Numbered from the stretch's first letter, positions 1 to 7,875 are shown. The stretch: DNA of 64,000 bases from Tenggerimyces flavus (GCF_016907715.1 NZ_JAFBCM010000001.1:3286001-3350000), one strand, 5' to 3'. The notes: generated by a model not told the origin, from the sequence alone. A program made the numbers and translations.

Positions 1-2
1 CG

Positions 3-161
3 GACGAGCAGATCTTCACGGTCACGGTGTTCGTCGGCATCCGGCTGGCGTTCGCGACGATCAACGACGCGCTCGGCGTCACCCCGGACGCTCCGTACCG
101 GACGCTGCTGCCGCCGGTCGTCCTCGACGCGGTGACGTACGGACGGCCTGTCGACGACTGA
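3..161 (+). CDS. C-terminal fragment of an unidentified protein
   Basis: An open frame enters from the left edge and ends at TGA 159-161, giving 52 residues ending in TYGRPVDD. The fragment has a hydrophobic segment (VFVGIRLAFATI) followed by a Pro-rich tail. I do not recognise the family, and the missing N-terminus prevents assignment. It ends one base before the operator palindrome of the next gene, so the two are separately transcribed or the palindrome lies just after its stop. Confidence 0.5.
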   Translation, partial: DEQIFTVTVFVGIRLAFATINDALGVTPDAPYRTLLPPVVLDAVTYGRPVDD

Positions 162-162
162 G

Positions 163-184
163 TTCTCTGACTATAGTCAGAGAA
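163..184. promoter_or_regulatory. Perfect 22-bp palindrome overlapping a start codon, likely MarR operator
   Basis: The arms TTCTCTGACTA and TAGTCAGAGAA are exact reverse complements, and the last base is the A of the ATG at 184. The centre contains TATAGT (172-177), a good -10 hexamer 6 bases before the ATG. Transcription would then start at or next to the start codon, giving a leaderless mRNA that the bound regulator would block. Autoregulation by the MarR domain encoded at 184 is inferred. Confidence 0.7.
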
Positions 185-1065
185 TGGATGTGAGCATGAT
201 CGACTCGGTCCGGCGGTTCAACCGGACCGTGACGCAGCGGATCGGCGCGCTCAACGACACCTACCTCGCGCGCGAACGGCCGCTCGGTCAGTCGCGCGTG
301 CTGTGGGAGATCGGGCCGTCCGGCGCCGACGTTCGGCAGCTCCGTGCCCGGCTCGAGCTCGACTCCGGCTACCTCAGCCGGCTGCTGCGCTCGCTCGAGC
401 GGGACGGTCTCGTGTCGGTGGCGCAGAGCGGCTCGGACGGGCGGGTCCGTACGGCGTCGCTCACCGCGCAGGGGCGGCGCGAGGTCGCGGTGCTCGACGA
501 GGCGTCGGACACGCTGGCGGCGAGCATCCTGGAGCCGCTCAACGCCGGCCAGCGGGCCAAGCTCGTCGCCGCGATGGGCGAGGTCGAACGGCTGCTCGTC
601 GCCTCGACCGTCGAGGTGTCCATCGTCGATCCACGCCATCCGGACGCGCGGCACTGCGTGCGGCGGTACTTCGCGGAGCTGTCCGAACGGTTCTCCGCCG
701 GCTTCGACCCGGCGCGCAGCCTGCCGGCGGACGACGGCTCGCTCTCGCCGCCGGACGGGCTGCTGCTCGTCGCCTCGTTGCACGGGAAGCCGATCGGCTG
801 CGGTGGGTTGAAGCTCCACGGCAACGAGCCCGCGGAGCTCAAGCGGATGTGGGTCGATCCGTCGGCGCGCGGGCTCGGTCTCGGCCGTCGCCTGTTGGCC
901 GAGCTGGAGAAGTGCGCCGCGATGAACCACGTGAAGGTCGTGCGGCTGGAGACCAACCGGGCGTTGACGGAGGCGATCGGCCTCTACCGCGCGGCGGGCT
1001 ATCGCGAGGTGCCGGCGTTCAACGAGGAGCCGTACGCCCACCACTGGTTCGAGAAGCGGCTCTGA
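184..1065 (+). CDS. MarR-type regulator fused to GNAT acetyltransferase
   Basis: The protein has 293 residues in two domains. Residues about 1-145 form a MarR winged helix: recognition region DSGYLSRLLRSLERDGLV and wing DGRVRTASLT. Residues about 150-293 are a GNAT acetyltransferase with the acetyl-CoA loop RMWVDPSARGLGLGRRLL and a C-terminal GYREVPAFN element. This fusion is common in actinobacteria and is thought to couple small-molecule acetylation to gene control; the substrate is unknown. The start at 184 follows a -10 box directly and has no Shine-Dalgarno, consistent with a leaderless message; Met5 (196) is a possible alternative. The 3' end overlaps the convergent MarR gene by 47 bases. 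Confidence 0.88.
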   Translation: MDVSMIDSVRRFNRTVTQRIGALNDTYLARERPLGQSRVLWEIGPSGADVRQLRARLELDSGYLSRLLRSLERDGLVSVAQSGSDGRVRTASLTAQGRREVAVLDEASDTLAASILEPLNAGQRAKLVAAMGEVERLLVASTVEVSIVDPRHPDARHCVRRYFAELSERFSAGFDPARSLPADDGSLSPPDGLLLVASLHGKPIGCGGLKLHGNEPAELKRMWVDPSARGLGLGRRLLAELEKCAAMNHVKVVRLETNRALTEAIGLYRAAGYREVPAFNEEPYAHHWFEKRL

Positions 1066-1510
1066 TCTCCGCGGGTCCGGGCAGCTCGCCGTGCTCGCCG
1101 GTGAGCTCCTGCAACGTCGTCCAGAGCTGGTCGAACCGGCGCTTTCCGATCCGTCGTTCCCAGTCCTCGAGTACGGTCGCGATCGCCTCGTGCAGCTCCT
1201 GCTCGAGCCGTCTGCCCTTGGCGGTGAGGCGAACGGTCCGTACGCGCGTGTCGCTCGGATCGGGACGCCGCTGCAGGTAGCCGGCGCGCTCCAGATGCGT
1301 GACGAGCTCGTGCATCGACTGTTTCGTCATGCCCGCATGGGCGGCGAGCTCACCGGCGTTCGATCCGTCGATCCCGCCGTACCGGAAGATCTGCACGTGC
1401 GCCTGCCGGAGGTCGGGATGGCGCGGGCCGACCTGCTCGAGGATCGCCGCCAGTGCCTGGTCGAACGCGACGCGCAGCAGGCCGAATCGTCGTCCCGTGG
1501 GCTCAGTCAT
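1019..1510 (-). CDS. MarR family transcriptional regulator
   Basis: A 163-residue single-domain MarR protein. The winged helix runs from NAGELAAHAGMTKQSMHELV to the wing DPSDTRVRTVRLTAKGR, flanked by dimerisation helices. It is divergent from the O-methyltransferase gene at 1567, and the 56-base gap holds a GGTCAGG inverted repeat. Control of its own gene and the methyltransferase is therefore likely (inference). The ligand is unknown. The 3' end overlaps the MarR-GNAT gene on the other strand. Confidence 0.88.
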   Translation of the reverse strand: MTEPTGRRFGLLRVAFDQALAAILEQVGPRHPDLRQAHVQIFRYGGIDGSNAGELAAHAGMTKQSMHELVTHLERAGYLQRRPDPSDTRVRTVRLTAKGRRLEQELHEAIATVLEDWERRIGKRRFDQLWTTLQELTGEHGELPGPAEIRAASRTSGGRTAPR

Positions 1511-1513
1511 GAT

Positions 1514-1559
1514 GGTCAGGGTACCTGACCTTGACGAGATGGTCAGGTCGCCTTACCGT
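1514..1559. promoter_or_regulatory. MarR operator and leaderless promoter of the O-methyltransferase
   Basis: GGTCAGG (1514-1520) and CCTGACC (1524-1530) are perfect arms around GTA. A third copy, GGTCAGG, lies at 1541-1547. Overlapping this is a plausible sigma-70-type promoter for the right-hand gene: TTGACG (1531-1536), a 17-base spacer, then TACCGT (1554-1559), 7 bases before the ATG at 1567. The third half-site sits inside the spacer, a good position for repression. Confidence 0.65.
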
Positions 1560-1566
1560 ATTTCTC

Positions 1567-2589
1567 ATGACCGACACCACCGCCCTGCCACCGCAGGCGC
1601 AGATGATGCAGTTCCTGACAGCCAAGTGGGTGTCGCCGACGCTCGGCGTGCTGGCCGAGCTGGGTGTCGCCGACGCGCTCGCCGACGGACCTCGGACGGC
1701 GGACGACCTTGCCAAGCAGGTCAAAGCCCATCCCCGTTCGCTCTACCGGCTGCTCCGCGCGGCCGCGAGCGTGGGCGTCTTCGCCGAGGACGACGGCGGC
1801 CGGTTCGCGCTGACACCGCTCGCGGACTGCCTCCGGTCGGACGTTCCCGGCTCGATGCGGGGCGCCGTGCGGCTCTTCAATGCCGAGCCGATGTGGGCGC
1901 CGTACGGGCGGCTGATGCACAGCGCACTGACCGGCGAGCCGGCTTTCGACGACCTGTACGGGATGGATATCTACGCCTATCTCGCGCAGAACCCCGCGGT
2001 GGAGAAGGTCTTCCTCGACACGACCGTGGAGTTCTACGCGTCCGCCGCGCCGGCCATCGCCGCGGCGTACGACTTCGGCCGGTTCGGCACCGTGATGGAC
2101 CTCGGCGGCGGCGTGGGCTACCTGCTCGCCTCGATCCTGGAGCGCAGCCCGTCCGCGCGCGGCATCCTGTTCGAGCGGCCTAGCGTGCTGGCCCAGGCCG
2201 AGCCGGTGGTGGCGGACCGCGGACTCGAGGCGCGGATCGAGCTGCTGGAGGGCGACTTCTTCGCGTCGGTGCCGGCGACCGCGGACGCGTACGTGATCAA
2301 GAGCTGCGTGCACAACTTCCGCGACGACCAGGCGCTCGCGCTGTTGCGGGTCATCCGCCGGGCGACTCGGCCGGATACGCCGCTGCTGATCGTCGACGCG
2401 GTCGTGCCGCCGGGGAACGGGCCGCACTACTCGAAGTTCGACGACGTCGAGATGCTCGCGGTCGCGGGCGGCATCGACCGGACCGAGCAGGAATGGCGCG
2501 AGTTGGTGACCGCGGGCGGCTTCGAGCTGCGGCAGATCGTCGAGTGCACGCCGATGGCGTATTTGCTCGAAGCGTGGCCGGTGAGCTGA
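1567..2589 (+). CDS. SAM-dependent O-methyltransferase (family 2 type)
   Basis: A 340-residue protein. Residues 1-110 are an N-terminal winged-helix dimerisation domain (KAHPRSLYRLLRAAASVGVF). The rest is a Rossmann methyltransferase with SAM motif VMDLGGGVGYLLASIL, acidic loop RIELLEGDFF and KSCVHNFRDDQALALLRVI. This is the architecture of plant-type O-methyltransferases and bacterial antibiotic/polyketide O-methyltransferases. In the KSCVHNF motif, His is where the catalytic base usually falls. ATG 1567 is chosen over an in-frame TTG at 1531 because the promoter ends 7 bases before it. The substrate is unknown. It is probably controlled by the divergent MarR. Confidence 0.88.
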   Translation: MTDTTALPPQAQMMQFLTAKWVSPTLGVLAELGVADALADGPRTADDLAKQVKAHPRSLYRLLRAAASVGVFAEDDGGRFALTPLADCLRSDVPGSMRGAVRLFNAEPMWAPYGRLMHSALTGEPAFDDLYGMDIYAYLAQNPAVEKVFLDTTVEFYASAAPAIAAAYDFGRFGTVMDLGGGVGYLLASILERSPSARGILFERPSVLAQAEPVVADRGLEARIELLEGDFFASVPATADAYVIKSCVHNFRDDQALALLRVIRRATRPDTPLLIVDAVVPPGNGPHYSKFDDVEMLAVAGGIDRTEQEWRELVTAGGFELRQIVECTPMAYLLEAWPVS

Positions 2590-2601
2590 CATTCTGGAAG
2601 C

Positions 2602-3114
2602 ATGAGCGAAGAAGACGCGCCACCGTTGACGATCGTCCAGCCAGGTGAGGGGTTGGAGGGATCCTTGGGCGCGATCGGTGTCGCGTTCAAGCTGTGGGGG
2701 AAGGACACCGGCGGTGCGATCGCCGTGGTGGAGCATCCGTTCCCGGTGGGTGCCCTGGTGCCGCCGCATCTACACACGCTCGAGGACGAGTACTCGATCG
2801 TGACCGAGGGCGAGATCGGGTTCCGGTCAGGCTCCCGCGAGGTCGTCCTCGGCCCGGGCGGCTACATCACCAAGCCGCGCGGCGAGCTGCACGCGATGTG
2901 GAACGCCGGTGACGTGCCCGCGCGGATGATCGAGATCATCAGCCCGGCGGGGTTCGAGAACTTCTTCCACGAGGTCGTGTCGATCGCCGCCAGCGGCGTC
3001 CAGCCCTCGGCGGAGGAGGCCGAGGCGTTGGTCGCTCGGTACGGACTCCAGTTCGACACGCCGGACTGGCTGCCGGACGTCATCGCGCGCTACGGCCTGG
3101 CGTCCCCGTCGTAG
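2602..3114 (+). CDS. Cupin-domain protein
   Basis: A 170-residue small cupin. The first cupin motif is PPHLHTLEDEYSIVTEGEIGF-like, with metal ligands His-x-His and Glu; the second motif contains GELHAMWNAG. Such proteins bind a divalent metal and often act as small dioxygenases, isomerases or ligand sensors. It follows the O-methyltransferase by 12 bases and is probably co-transcribed with it. The C-terminal tail (about 50 residues) is helical. The 3' end overlaps the convergent DUF4118 gene by 35 bases. Confidence 0.82.
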   Translation: MSEEDAPPLTIVQPGEGLEGSLGAIGVAFKLWGKDTGGAIAVVEHPFPVGALVPPHLHTLEDEYSIVTEGEIGFRSGSREVVLGPGGYITKPRGELHAMWNAGDVPARMIEIISPAGFENFFHEVVSIAASGVQPSAEEAEALVARYGLQFDTPDWLPDVIARYGLASPS

Positions 3115-3484
3115 CCAGCGCTGAGCCGACCTGGTCGGCGAGCGCCACGGCGACGCGGCGGCAGGCATCGATCCCAAGCACCTCGACGATCTGTTCGGCG
3201 ACCTGATCCGTCAACGCCCGAACGGAAATCCTGATGAACGTCTCGTACGGCGGCGCCAGGAAGAAGTTGAACCAGATCGCGCTCGACACCGCCGCGACCA
3301 GCCCCGCCGCCCGCAACCCCGTCGCCGCGGCGACCACGACGAGCAGCACCAGCCCCAGCGCGACGTTCGTGTTGGCGACCGACTCCCGGAACGGGATCAT
3401 CGCCGCACATGCACCGAACGGCACCACCGCCGCGACTCCGACGACGGCAGACCGGTGGGCCTGGACGAACGAGCCGATGTTCAC
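3080..3484 (-). CDS. DUF4118-type membrane protein
   Basis: A 134-residue protein starting with GTG at 3484. Residues about 12-90 hold closely spaced hydrophobic segments with the signature SAIWFNFFLAPPYETFIRI, typical of the DUF4118 transmembrane module of KdpD-like sensor kinases. Here the module stands alone, with no kinase domain. The C-terminal 45 residues are cytoplasmic and polar. Free-standing DUF4118 proteins are frequent in actinobacteria and have no firm function. Confidence 0.72.
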   Translation of the reverse strand: MNIGSFVQAHRSAVVGVAAVVPFGACAAMIPFRESVANTNVALGLVLLVVVAAATGLRAAGLVAAVSSAIWFNFFLAPPYETFIRISVRALTDQVAEQIVEVLGIDACRRVAVALADQVGSALATTGTPGRSAR

Positions 3485-3657
3485 CCCTCCACAGTCGCAC
3501 TGACCTGCGCCAACGTGTCGTCAACAGGTGGTGGGACGGCGTCAAGGATGCGTCAAGATCAGCCGATCGGTGGATGCCGGCTCAGCCCTGGGAGGGGATG
3601 TCCGCCGCCCGTCGCGCTGCCAGGCTCGTTTCCATCGTCGAACGAATGGGGACACAG

Positions 3658-5235
3658 ATGTGCAAGCTGGTAGCCAGCCTGGTCGGCTTGGCGACGGCGG
3701 TGGCCGTGGTGGGGATGGCCACGCCGGCCGAGGCGGGGGAGCGACCGGTCGTCCGGACCGACGCCGGGCTCGTGCGAGGTGTGGCTTCGTCGACGGCGGA
3801 GGTGTTCAACGGGATCCCGTACGCCGCGTCGCCGGTCGGCCCGCTGCGCTGGCGTGCGCCGCAGGCGGTGGCGCCTTGGGCTGGCGTACGGGACGCGTCG
3901 CAGCCCGGCGACCGGTGCGCGCAGCCGGCCGACCCGGTGGTCGGCTCACCGGCGTCCTCGTCGGAGGACTGCCTGTCCCTGAACGTGACCGTGCCGAGGC
4001 GTTCGCCCGGGCGGCTGCCGGTCATGGTGTGGATCCACGGCGGCGGGATGCGGACGGGCTCCGGCGCCGACGCCGACGAGCAGCGCCTCGCCGCGCAGGG
4101 CGGGGTGGTCGCCGTGACGATGAACTACCGGCTCGGGCCGTTGGGCTTCTTCGCGCATCCGGGTCTGGAGGGCGGCGGCACGTTCGGTCTACAGGACCAG
4201 CAGGCCGCGCTGCGGTGGGTGCAGCGGAACGCGCGGGCGTTCGGCGGCGATCCGCGGAACGTGACGATCTTCGGGCTGTCCGCGGGCGGCGACAGCGTGT
4301 GCGCGCAGCTCGCCTCGCCGGCGGCGGCTGGGCTGTACAGTAAGGCGATCTACCAGAGCGGGTCTTGTACGCGGGTGAACCCGGTCGGGAGCTACCTGGC
4401 TGGCGCGGGGGCTCCGGCGGAGACGTTCAAGGAACGCGCCGTCGCCGAGCAGCTGGGGGTCGGGCTGCGCGAGTCGCTCGGCTGCGCTTCGGTCTCGTGC
4501 CTGCGGGGCGTCGGTGTCGCGGACCTGTTGGCGTACGCGGGGCCGGAGGGGATGGGCGTCTACTGGAGCCCGACCGTGGGGACGGCGACGCTTCCTCTGC
4601 ACCCGAGCGCGGCGTTTCGGTCCGGTCGGTTCAACAGGGTGCCGGTGATCGCGGGGACGGCGCGCGACGAGGGCACGCTGTTCGCGATGGGCTTTCCCTC
4701 GTTCAGCGAGGCGGAGTACGAGGGCTATCTGGACTTCCTGCTCGGCGCCGCGTCGTCTTTGGTCAAGCAGCGTTACGCGTTCTCGTCGTACTCGCCGGTG
4801 CAGCTCGCGGTGGCGGATCTGGTCACGGACCGGACGTACGCCTGCCCGATGCAGCAGACGCGCGGGCTGTTGTCCCGGTACGTGCCGACGTACGGGTACG
4901 AGTTCGCCGACCGTTCGGCGCCGATGGTCTTCGAGATTTCGCCGCCGTACCCGTTCGGCGCTTACCACGGCTCGGACATCCCGTACGTGCACGACGGCGA
5001 GAAGACGGTGGCGTTCACCCGCGCGCACGAACGGCTGTCGCGCACGATGATCGCCTACTGGACGAACTTCGCGAAGCGCGGAACACCCAACGGCTTCGAC
5101 GTGCCCCGCTGGGACCGCTTCCGGGCTTCCGATCCGGTGGTCCAGTCCCTGGCGCCGGGCCGGCACGGCATCCGCCCCGCCGACTTCGCCGCCGACCACT
5201 CCTGCGCCCTCTGGGCCGGGATCGACACCTACTGA
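3658..5235 (+). CDS. Secreted type-B carboxylesterase
   Basis: A 525-residue serine esterase of the carboxylesterase/lipase (pNB esterase) family. It starts with a Sec signal peptide ending TPAEA, then GERPVV. Oxyanion motif HGGG begins at His127; the nucleophile is Ser208 in GLSAGG (usual form GESAGG); the catalytic His is probably His437 in GAYHGSDIPY. The preceding ARAFGGDPRNVTIFG is family-typical. ATG 3658 is chosen because GGGG lies 5 bases upstream and the signal peptide begins there; the in-frame ATG at 3646 is possible. It would hydrolyse esters outside the cell; the substrate is unknown. Confidence 0.9.
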   Translation: MCKLVASLVGLATAVAVVGMATPAEAGERPVVRTDAGLVRGVASSTAEVFNGIPYAASPVGPLRWRAPQAVAPWAGVRDASQPGDRCAQPADPVVGSPASSSEDCLSLNVTVPRRSPGRLPVMVWIHGGGMRTGSGADADEQRLAAQGGVVAVTMNYRLGPLGFFAHPGLEGGGTFGLQDQQAALRWVQRNARAFGGDPRNVTIFGLSAGGDSVCAQLASPAAAGLYSKAIYQSGSCTRVNPVGSYLAGAGAPAETFKERAVAEQLGVGLRESLGCASVSCLRGVGVADLLAYAGPEGMGVYWSPTVGTATLPLHPSAAFRSGRFNRVPVIAGTARDEGTLFAMGFPSFSEAEYEGYLDFLLGAASSLVKQRYAFSSYSPVQLAVADLVTDRTYACPMQQTRGLLSRYVPTYGYEFADRSAPMVFEISPPYPFGAYHGSDIPYVHDGEKTVAFTRAHERLSRTMIAYWTNFAKRGTPNGFDVPRWDRFRASDPVVQSLAPGRHGIRPADFAADHSCALWAGIDTY

Positions 5236-5251
5236 GACTAGGGTCGGTGGG

Positions 5252-5608
5252 GTGGGAACAGCGTTGCTGAGTGGGTGGCATGGGCCGGACGGGTCGCTGA
5301 TCAGCAACGACGAGGTCGCCGGGCACGTGGGCTTCCCGTGGATCGATGAGGTCGTCTCGCTCGCCACGAAGTACCCGAACTTCTACGTCGACACGTCCGC
5401 GTACGCCGTGCACCGCATCCCGCCCGACTTCGTCGACTTCCTCCGCGGGCGAGGCCGTACGCGGGTGATGTTCGGCACGAACTGGCCGATGCTCTCCGCC
5501 GAGGCCGCCCTGGCCAGGCTGGACGAGCTCGGGCTGGACGAGGAGACGACCGACCTCTACCTCGCCGGCAACGCCCGCCGGGTGTTCAAGCTGCCGGCCG
5601 CAACCTGA
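5252..5608 (+). pseudogene. N-terminally truncated amidohydrolase (amidohydrolase 2 family)
   Basis: The frame encodes 118 residues that match only the C-terminal third of the roughly 280-residue metal-dependent amidohydrolase family: GHVGFPWIDEVVSLA, then FYVDTSAYAVHRIPP, then RVMFGTNWPM and GNARRVFKL. The N-terminal half, with the HxH metal ligands, is absent; upstream lies the carboxylesterase stop. GTG 5252 is only the first available start. It cannot be catalytically complete, so I call it a remnant, although it may still be translated. It overlaps the ribosome-binding site of the following gene. Confidence 0.7.
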
Positions 5609-5622
5609 GGAGTAGAACCATC
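5608..5622 (+). promoter_or_regulatory. Shine-Dalgarno AGGAG preceding an ATC start
   Basis: AGGAG (5608-5612) begins on the last base of the upstream TGA stop and lies 7 bases before ATC 5620-5622, the position where a start codon is expected. No ATG, GTG or TTG in this frame precedes the conserved first strand of the downstream glyoxalase fold. Confidence 0.5.
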
Positions 5623-6018
5623 GAGAGAAGGATCATCGTCGACCACGTCGCGTTCGTCGTCACCGACCTCGCGGCGTCCGCGGCGTTGTACGAACGGCTG
5701 CTCGCACCGCTCGGCTTCGAGGTGCTGTACCGCCACACGACCGCGATCGCCTTCGGTGCGGACGGGATCGACGACTTCGGGCTGAACGAGGGCACGCCGG
5801 GCGAGCAACCCACCGTGGCCGCGCACGTGGCGTTCGTCGCCGAGACGCGGGACCAGGTGGACGCCTTCCACGCCGCCGCTGTCGCCGCGGGCCTGACCGA
5901 CATCACCCCGCCGAGCGTCCGACCGGAGTACTCGGTGCGCTACTACGCCTGCTTCGTCCGCGACCTGCAAGGCAACAACATCGAAGCGGTATGGCACGCC
6001 TCGACAGCACAAGCTTGA
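5620..6018 (+). CDS. VOC (glyoxalase/bleomycin resistance) family protein, ATC start proposed
   Basis: About 132 residues with two beta-alpha-beta-beta-beta halves of a vicinal-oxygen-chelate domain: DHVAFVVTDLAASAALYERL and AAHVAFVAETRDQVDAFHAA, ending DLQGNNIEAVWH with the metal-ligand Glu near the end. The first standard start (TTG 5686) would remove the first strand and its metal-ligand His. The well-placed AGGAG argues for initiation at ATC 5620 (Ile-Glu-Arg-Arg). Alternatives are a sequencing error for ATG or loss of function. Such proteins act as lyases, dioxygenases or resistance proteins; the substrate is unknown. Confidence 0.72.
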   Translation: MERRIIVDHVAFVVTDLAASAALYERLLAPLGFEVLYRHTTAIAFGADGIDDFGLNEGTPGEQPTVAAHVAFVAETRDQVDAFHAAAVAAGLTDITPPSVRPEYSVRYYACFVRDLQGNNIEAVWHASTAQA

Positions 6019-6098
6019 CGGGGACTGGGACGGGGACGGGGACGAGCCAATGACCCCCGCAACCGCCCAACATCGACGTCGGTGATGAGGCAACATCT

Positions 6099-6129
6099 AG
6101 CCCCCTTGACCGCATCGATCAAGGGGGCT
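6099..6129. terminator. Strong hairpin terminator after the VOC gene
   Basis: AGCCCCCTTGA (6099-6109) pairs perfectly with TCAAGGGGGCT (6119-6129) across a 9-base loop. There is no U-tract, which is usual for actinobacteria. It lies 80 bases after the VOC stop and before the next gene. Confidence 0.75.
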
Positions 6130-6253
6130 CGACTCCGTCGATGGTGAGACCGGTGCGGCGTCGCGACCTGATCCGCGCCATGCAGGTCCATGGATGTGCG
6201 CTGCGATCAGGGTCGATCCGACGACTCGTCTGCCTGCCGGAGGGATGGCTGCG

Positions 6254-6742
6254 ATGACCGCGAAGAAGACAGAAGGCCCCAAGGGCAAGACGTACAACGT
6301 CCGCGCCGTGCGCTGGGACGGCGGATGGGAGCTGCACATCGAGGGCGTCGGGGTCACCCAGTGCCGCAACCTCCGCGATGCCGAGACCATGGTGCGCGAC
6401 TACATCCGGCTCGACGAAGGCCCGAAGCCGGCCGAGGCCGCTCGCGTCGCCATCTCGAAGCACGTCGACGAGACGATCGATCGCAAGGTCGCCGAGGTGA
6501 AGCGGCTCAACCGCGAGCTCGTCGATATGCAGGACAGAGTCGCGAAACTGTCCCGCGAGGTCGTGACCCGCATGCGCACGGCCAAACACATGCCTGGTGC
6601 GGAGATCGCCGCTGTGCTCGATGTCTCCCCGCAGCGGGTGTCGCAGCTCAGTCCCACCGGGACGGCGCGGCGAGCCAGGAACGCGACCAAAGCGCCGAAG
6701 GGCGCGCCCAAGCCGACCGGCCGGACACGGAAGGCCGGCTGA
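6254..6742 (+). CDS. HicB-like N-domain with C-terminal helix-turn-helix
   Basis: A 162-residue protein. Residues about 10-50 (YNVRAVRWDGGWELHIEGVG) resemble the small alpha-beta fold of HicB-type antitoxins. A coiled-coil-prone stretch follows (residues 75-105), then an HTH-like segment MPGAEIAAVLDVSPQRVSQL, and a very basic Ala/Lys/Pro tail ending in TGRTRKAG. ATG 6254 is chosen because GGAGGG lies 9 bases upstream; ATG 6245 is too close to it. No HicA-like toxin is adjacent, so a toxin-antitoxin role is not supported by context. DNA binding is likely. Confidence 0.7.
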   Translation: MTAKKTEGPKGKTYNVRAVRWDGGWELHIEGVGVTQCRNLRDAETMVRDYIRLDEGPKPAEAARVAISKHVDETIDRKVAEVKRLNRELVDMQDRVAKLSREVVTRMRTAKHMPGAEIAAVLDVSPQRVSQLSPTGTARRARNATKAPKGAPKPTGRTRKAG

Positions 6743-6880
6743 GCGGGGCTCCCGCTACCTGCTGCCGAGCATGACCCAGACGCCGAAGACGATGCTGGCG
6801 GCGCAGAGGGCGAAGCAGAGTGGCCGCCGCGGCCGTCGGGAGAGCCACGCCAGCGCCGCCGCCGCCGGATCGGCGGTGAG

Positions 6881-7330
6881 ATGATCTCCGGCATGGCCGC
6901 GACTCCTCGAGAAGTACTCGAACAGCTGATGACCGGAATCGACAGCGGGCAGTGGGGCGAGCTCCACCTGCTCTACGCCGAGGACGCGGTGGTGGACCAC
7001 CCGTTCGATCTCCCGCGCCCCTCGCGGCTGGTCGGCAGGGAGGCGCTCCGCGAGCACTTCGCGCCGGGAGAGACGCTGCGGCGTGAGGTCCGGTCGTGCA
7101 ACGTGAACGTGCACGAGACCAGCGACCCCGAGGTGATCGTCGCGGAGTTCGACCGCGAGGTGCACTACCTCGACACCGGGCGGCGGTTCGAGACCGGGTA
7201 CATCTTCGTCGTGCGCGTACGCGACGGCCTCATCGTCGAGTCGCGCGACTACACGAACCCGGCCGGGCACCTGATCGGCGCCGGGATGACCGCCGAGCTC
7301 ATCGACCTCGTCAAGGAGGCGGAAGCCTAG
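6881..7330 (+). CDS. SnoaL-like / NTF2-fold protein
   Basis: A 149-residue protein of the SnoaL-like NTF2 superfamily: REVLEQLMTGIDSGQWGELH, then LYAEDAVVDHPF, and a curved sheet ending VRVRDGLIVESRDYTNP. Asp/His residues in the pocket (EDAVVDHPF and ESRDY) are typical of enzymatic or ligand-binding members, including small polyketide cyclases and isomerases. The reaction is unknown. The start may be ATG 6881 or ATG 6893. It is convergent with, and overlaps by 4 bases, the next gene. Confidence 0.8.
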   Translation: MISGMAATPREVLEQLMTGIDSGQWGELHLLYAEDAVVDHPFDLPRPSRLVGREALREHFAPGETLRREVRSCNVNVHETSDPEVIVAEFDREVHYLDTGRRFETGYIFVVRVRDGLIVESRDYTNPAGHLIGAGMTAELIDLVKEAEA

Positions 7331-7587
7331 ACGGCAGCCGGCTCCGGGCGGCCGAGCTGAACGTGCGCCTCGCGCTCGACCAGGATCGGGACGTACGTCC
7401 GGATCTTCGCGTGCTCGAACTGCCGCTGAGCCTGGTCCACCAGCCCGGAGACGACGCCCTCGTTGACGTCCGCGCGACCCGCGTACTGCTGGACGAGGCG
7501 CTGCTTGAGCTGGTCGAGCTGCTGCGCTATCGGGTCGTGGTCGGGATTTTCGGCGTCGGTCCGAATCTCGTCAAGGTCGTGTGCCAT
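7327..7587 (-). CDS. Small three-helix-bundle (DUF3562-like) protein
   Basis: An 86-residue acidic, helical protein starting MAHDLDEI at 7587, with a purine-rich GGTGGGG Shine-Dalgarno just upstream. The pattern IAQQLDQLKQRLVQQYAG followed by FEHAKIRTYVPILVEREA resembles the three-helix-bundle dimerisation domain of small actinobacterial proteins. Its function is unknown. It is monocistronic, convergent with the SnoaL-like gene and divergent from the gene at 7876. Confidence 0.65.
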   Translation of the reverse strand: MAHDLDEIRTDAENPDHDPIAQQLDQLKQRLVQQYAGRADVNEGVVSGLVDQAQRQFEHAKIRTYVPILVEREAHVQLGRPEPAAV

Positions 7588-7875
7588 AGACCCCACCTTC
7601 CTCCAGGTTCCCCCATCAGGAGACATCGCTCAGGTAAACACAGCATGAACGAAGTCCAGTGTTCAGAGCCTGAAGGCGCAGGACGACCGGTAGGTCCGAA
7701 CCTTAGGGACCCATCCGCAACAGACCGTTCGGCGTTCGCATCTTCGTAACCCGTTCTTTCCCCTCCTGCCGGACGGTTCGGTAGAGACCGGCAATCGGGG
7801 GCGGCCGATCGCCCCGGATGCCGTCGAGTTGGCTGCCCGGGCCTTGGCTCGAGGCGGTCATCCGGGGGGAAACGG

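Noticed and set aside
79-1044. A long minus-strand frame opposite the MarR-GNAT gene.
   Set aside because: No recognisable domain, composition biased to Arg/Pro/Val; the plus-strand gene has two intact domains.
6254-6742. A HicAB toxin-antitoxin pair.
   Set aside because: Only a HicB-like protein is visible; no small HicA-type toxin gene lies on either side.
6755-6900. A minus-strand hydrophobic peptide ending FALCAASIVFGVWVMLGSR.
   Set aside because: It resembles a membrane helix but has no convincing start or ribosome-binding site and overlaps the start of the SnoaL-like gene.
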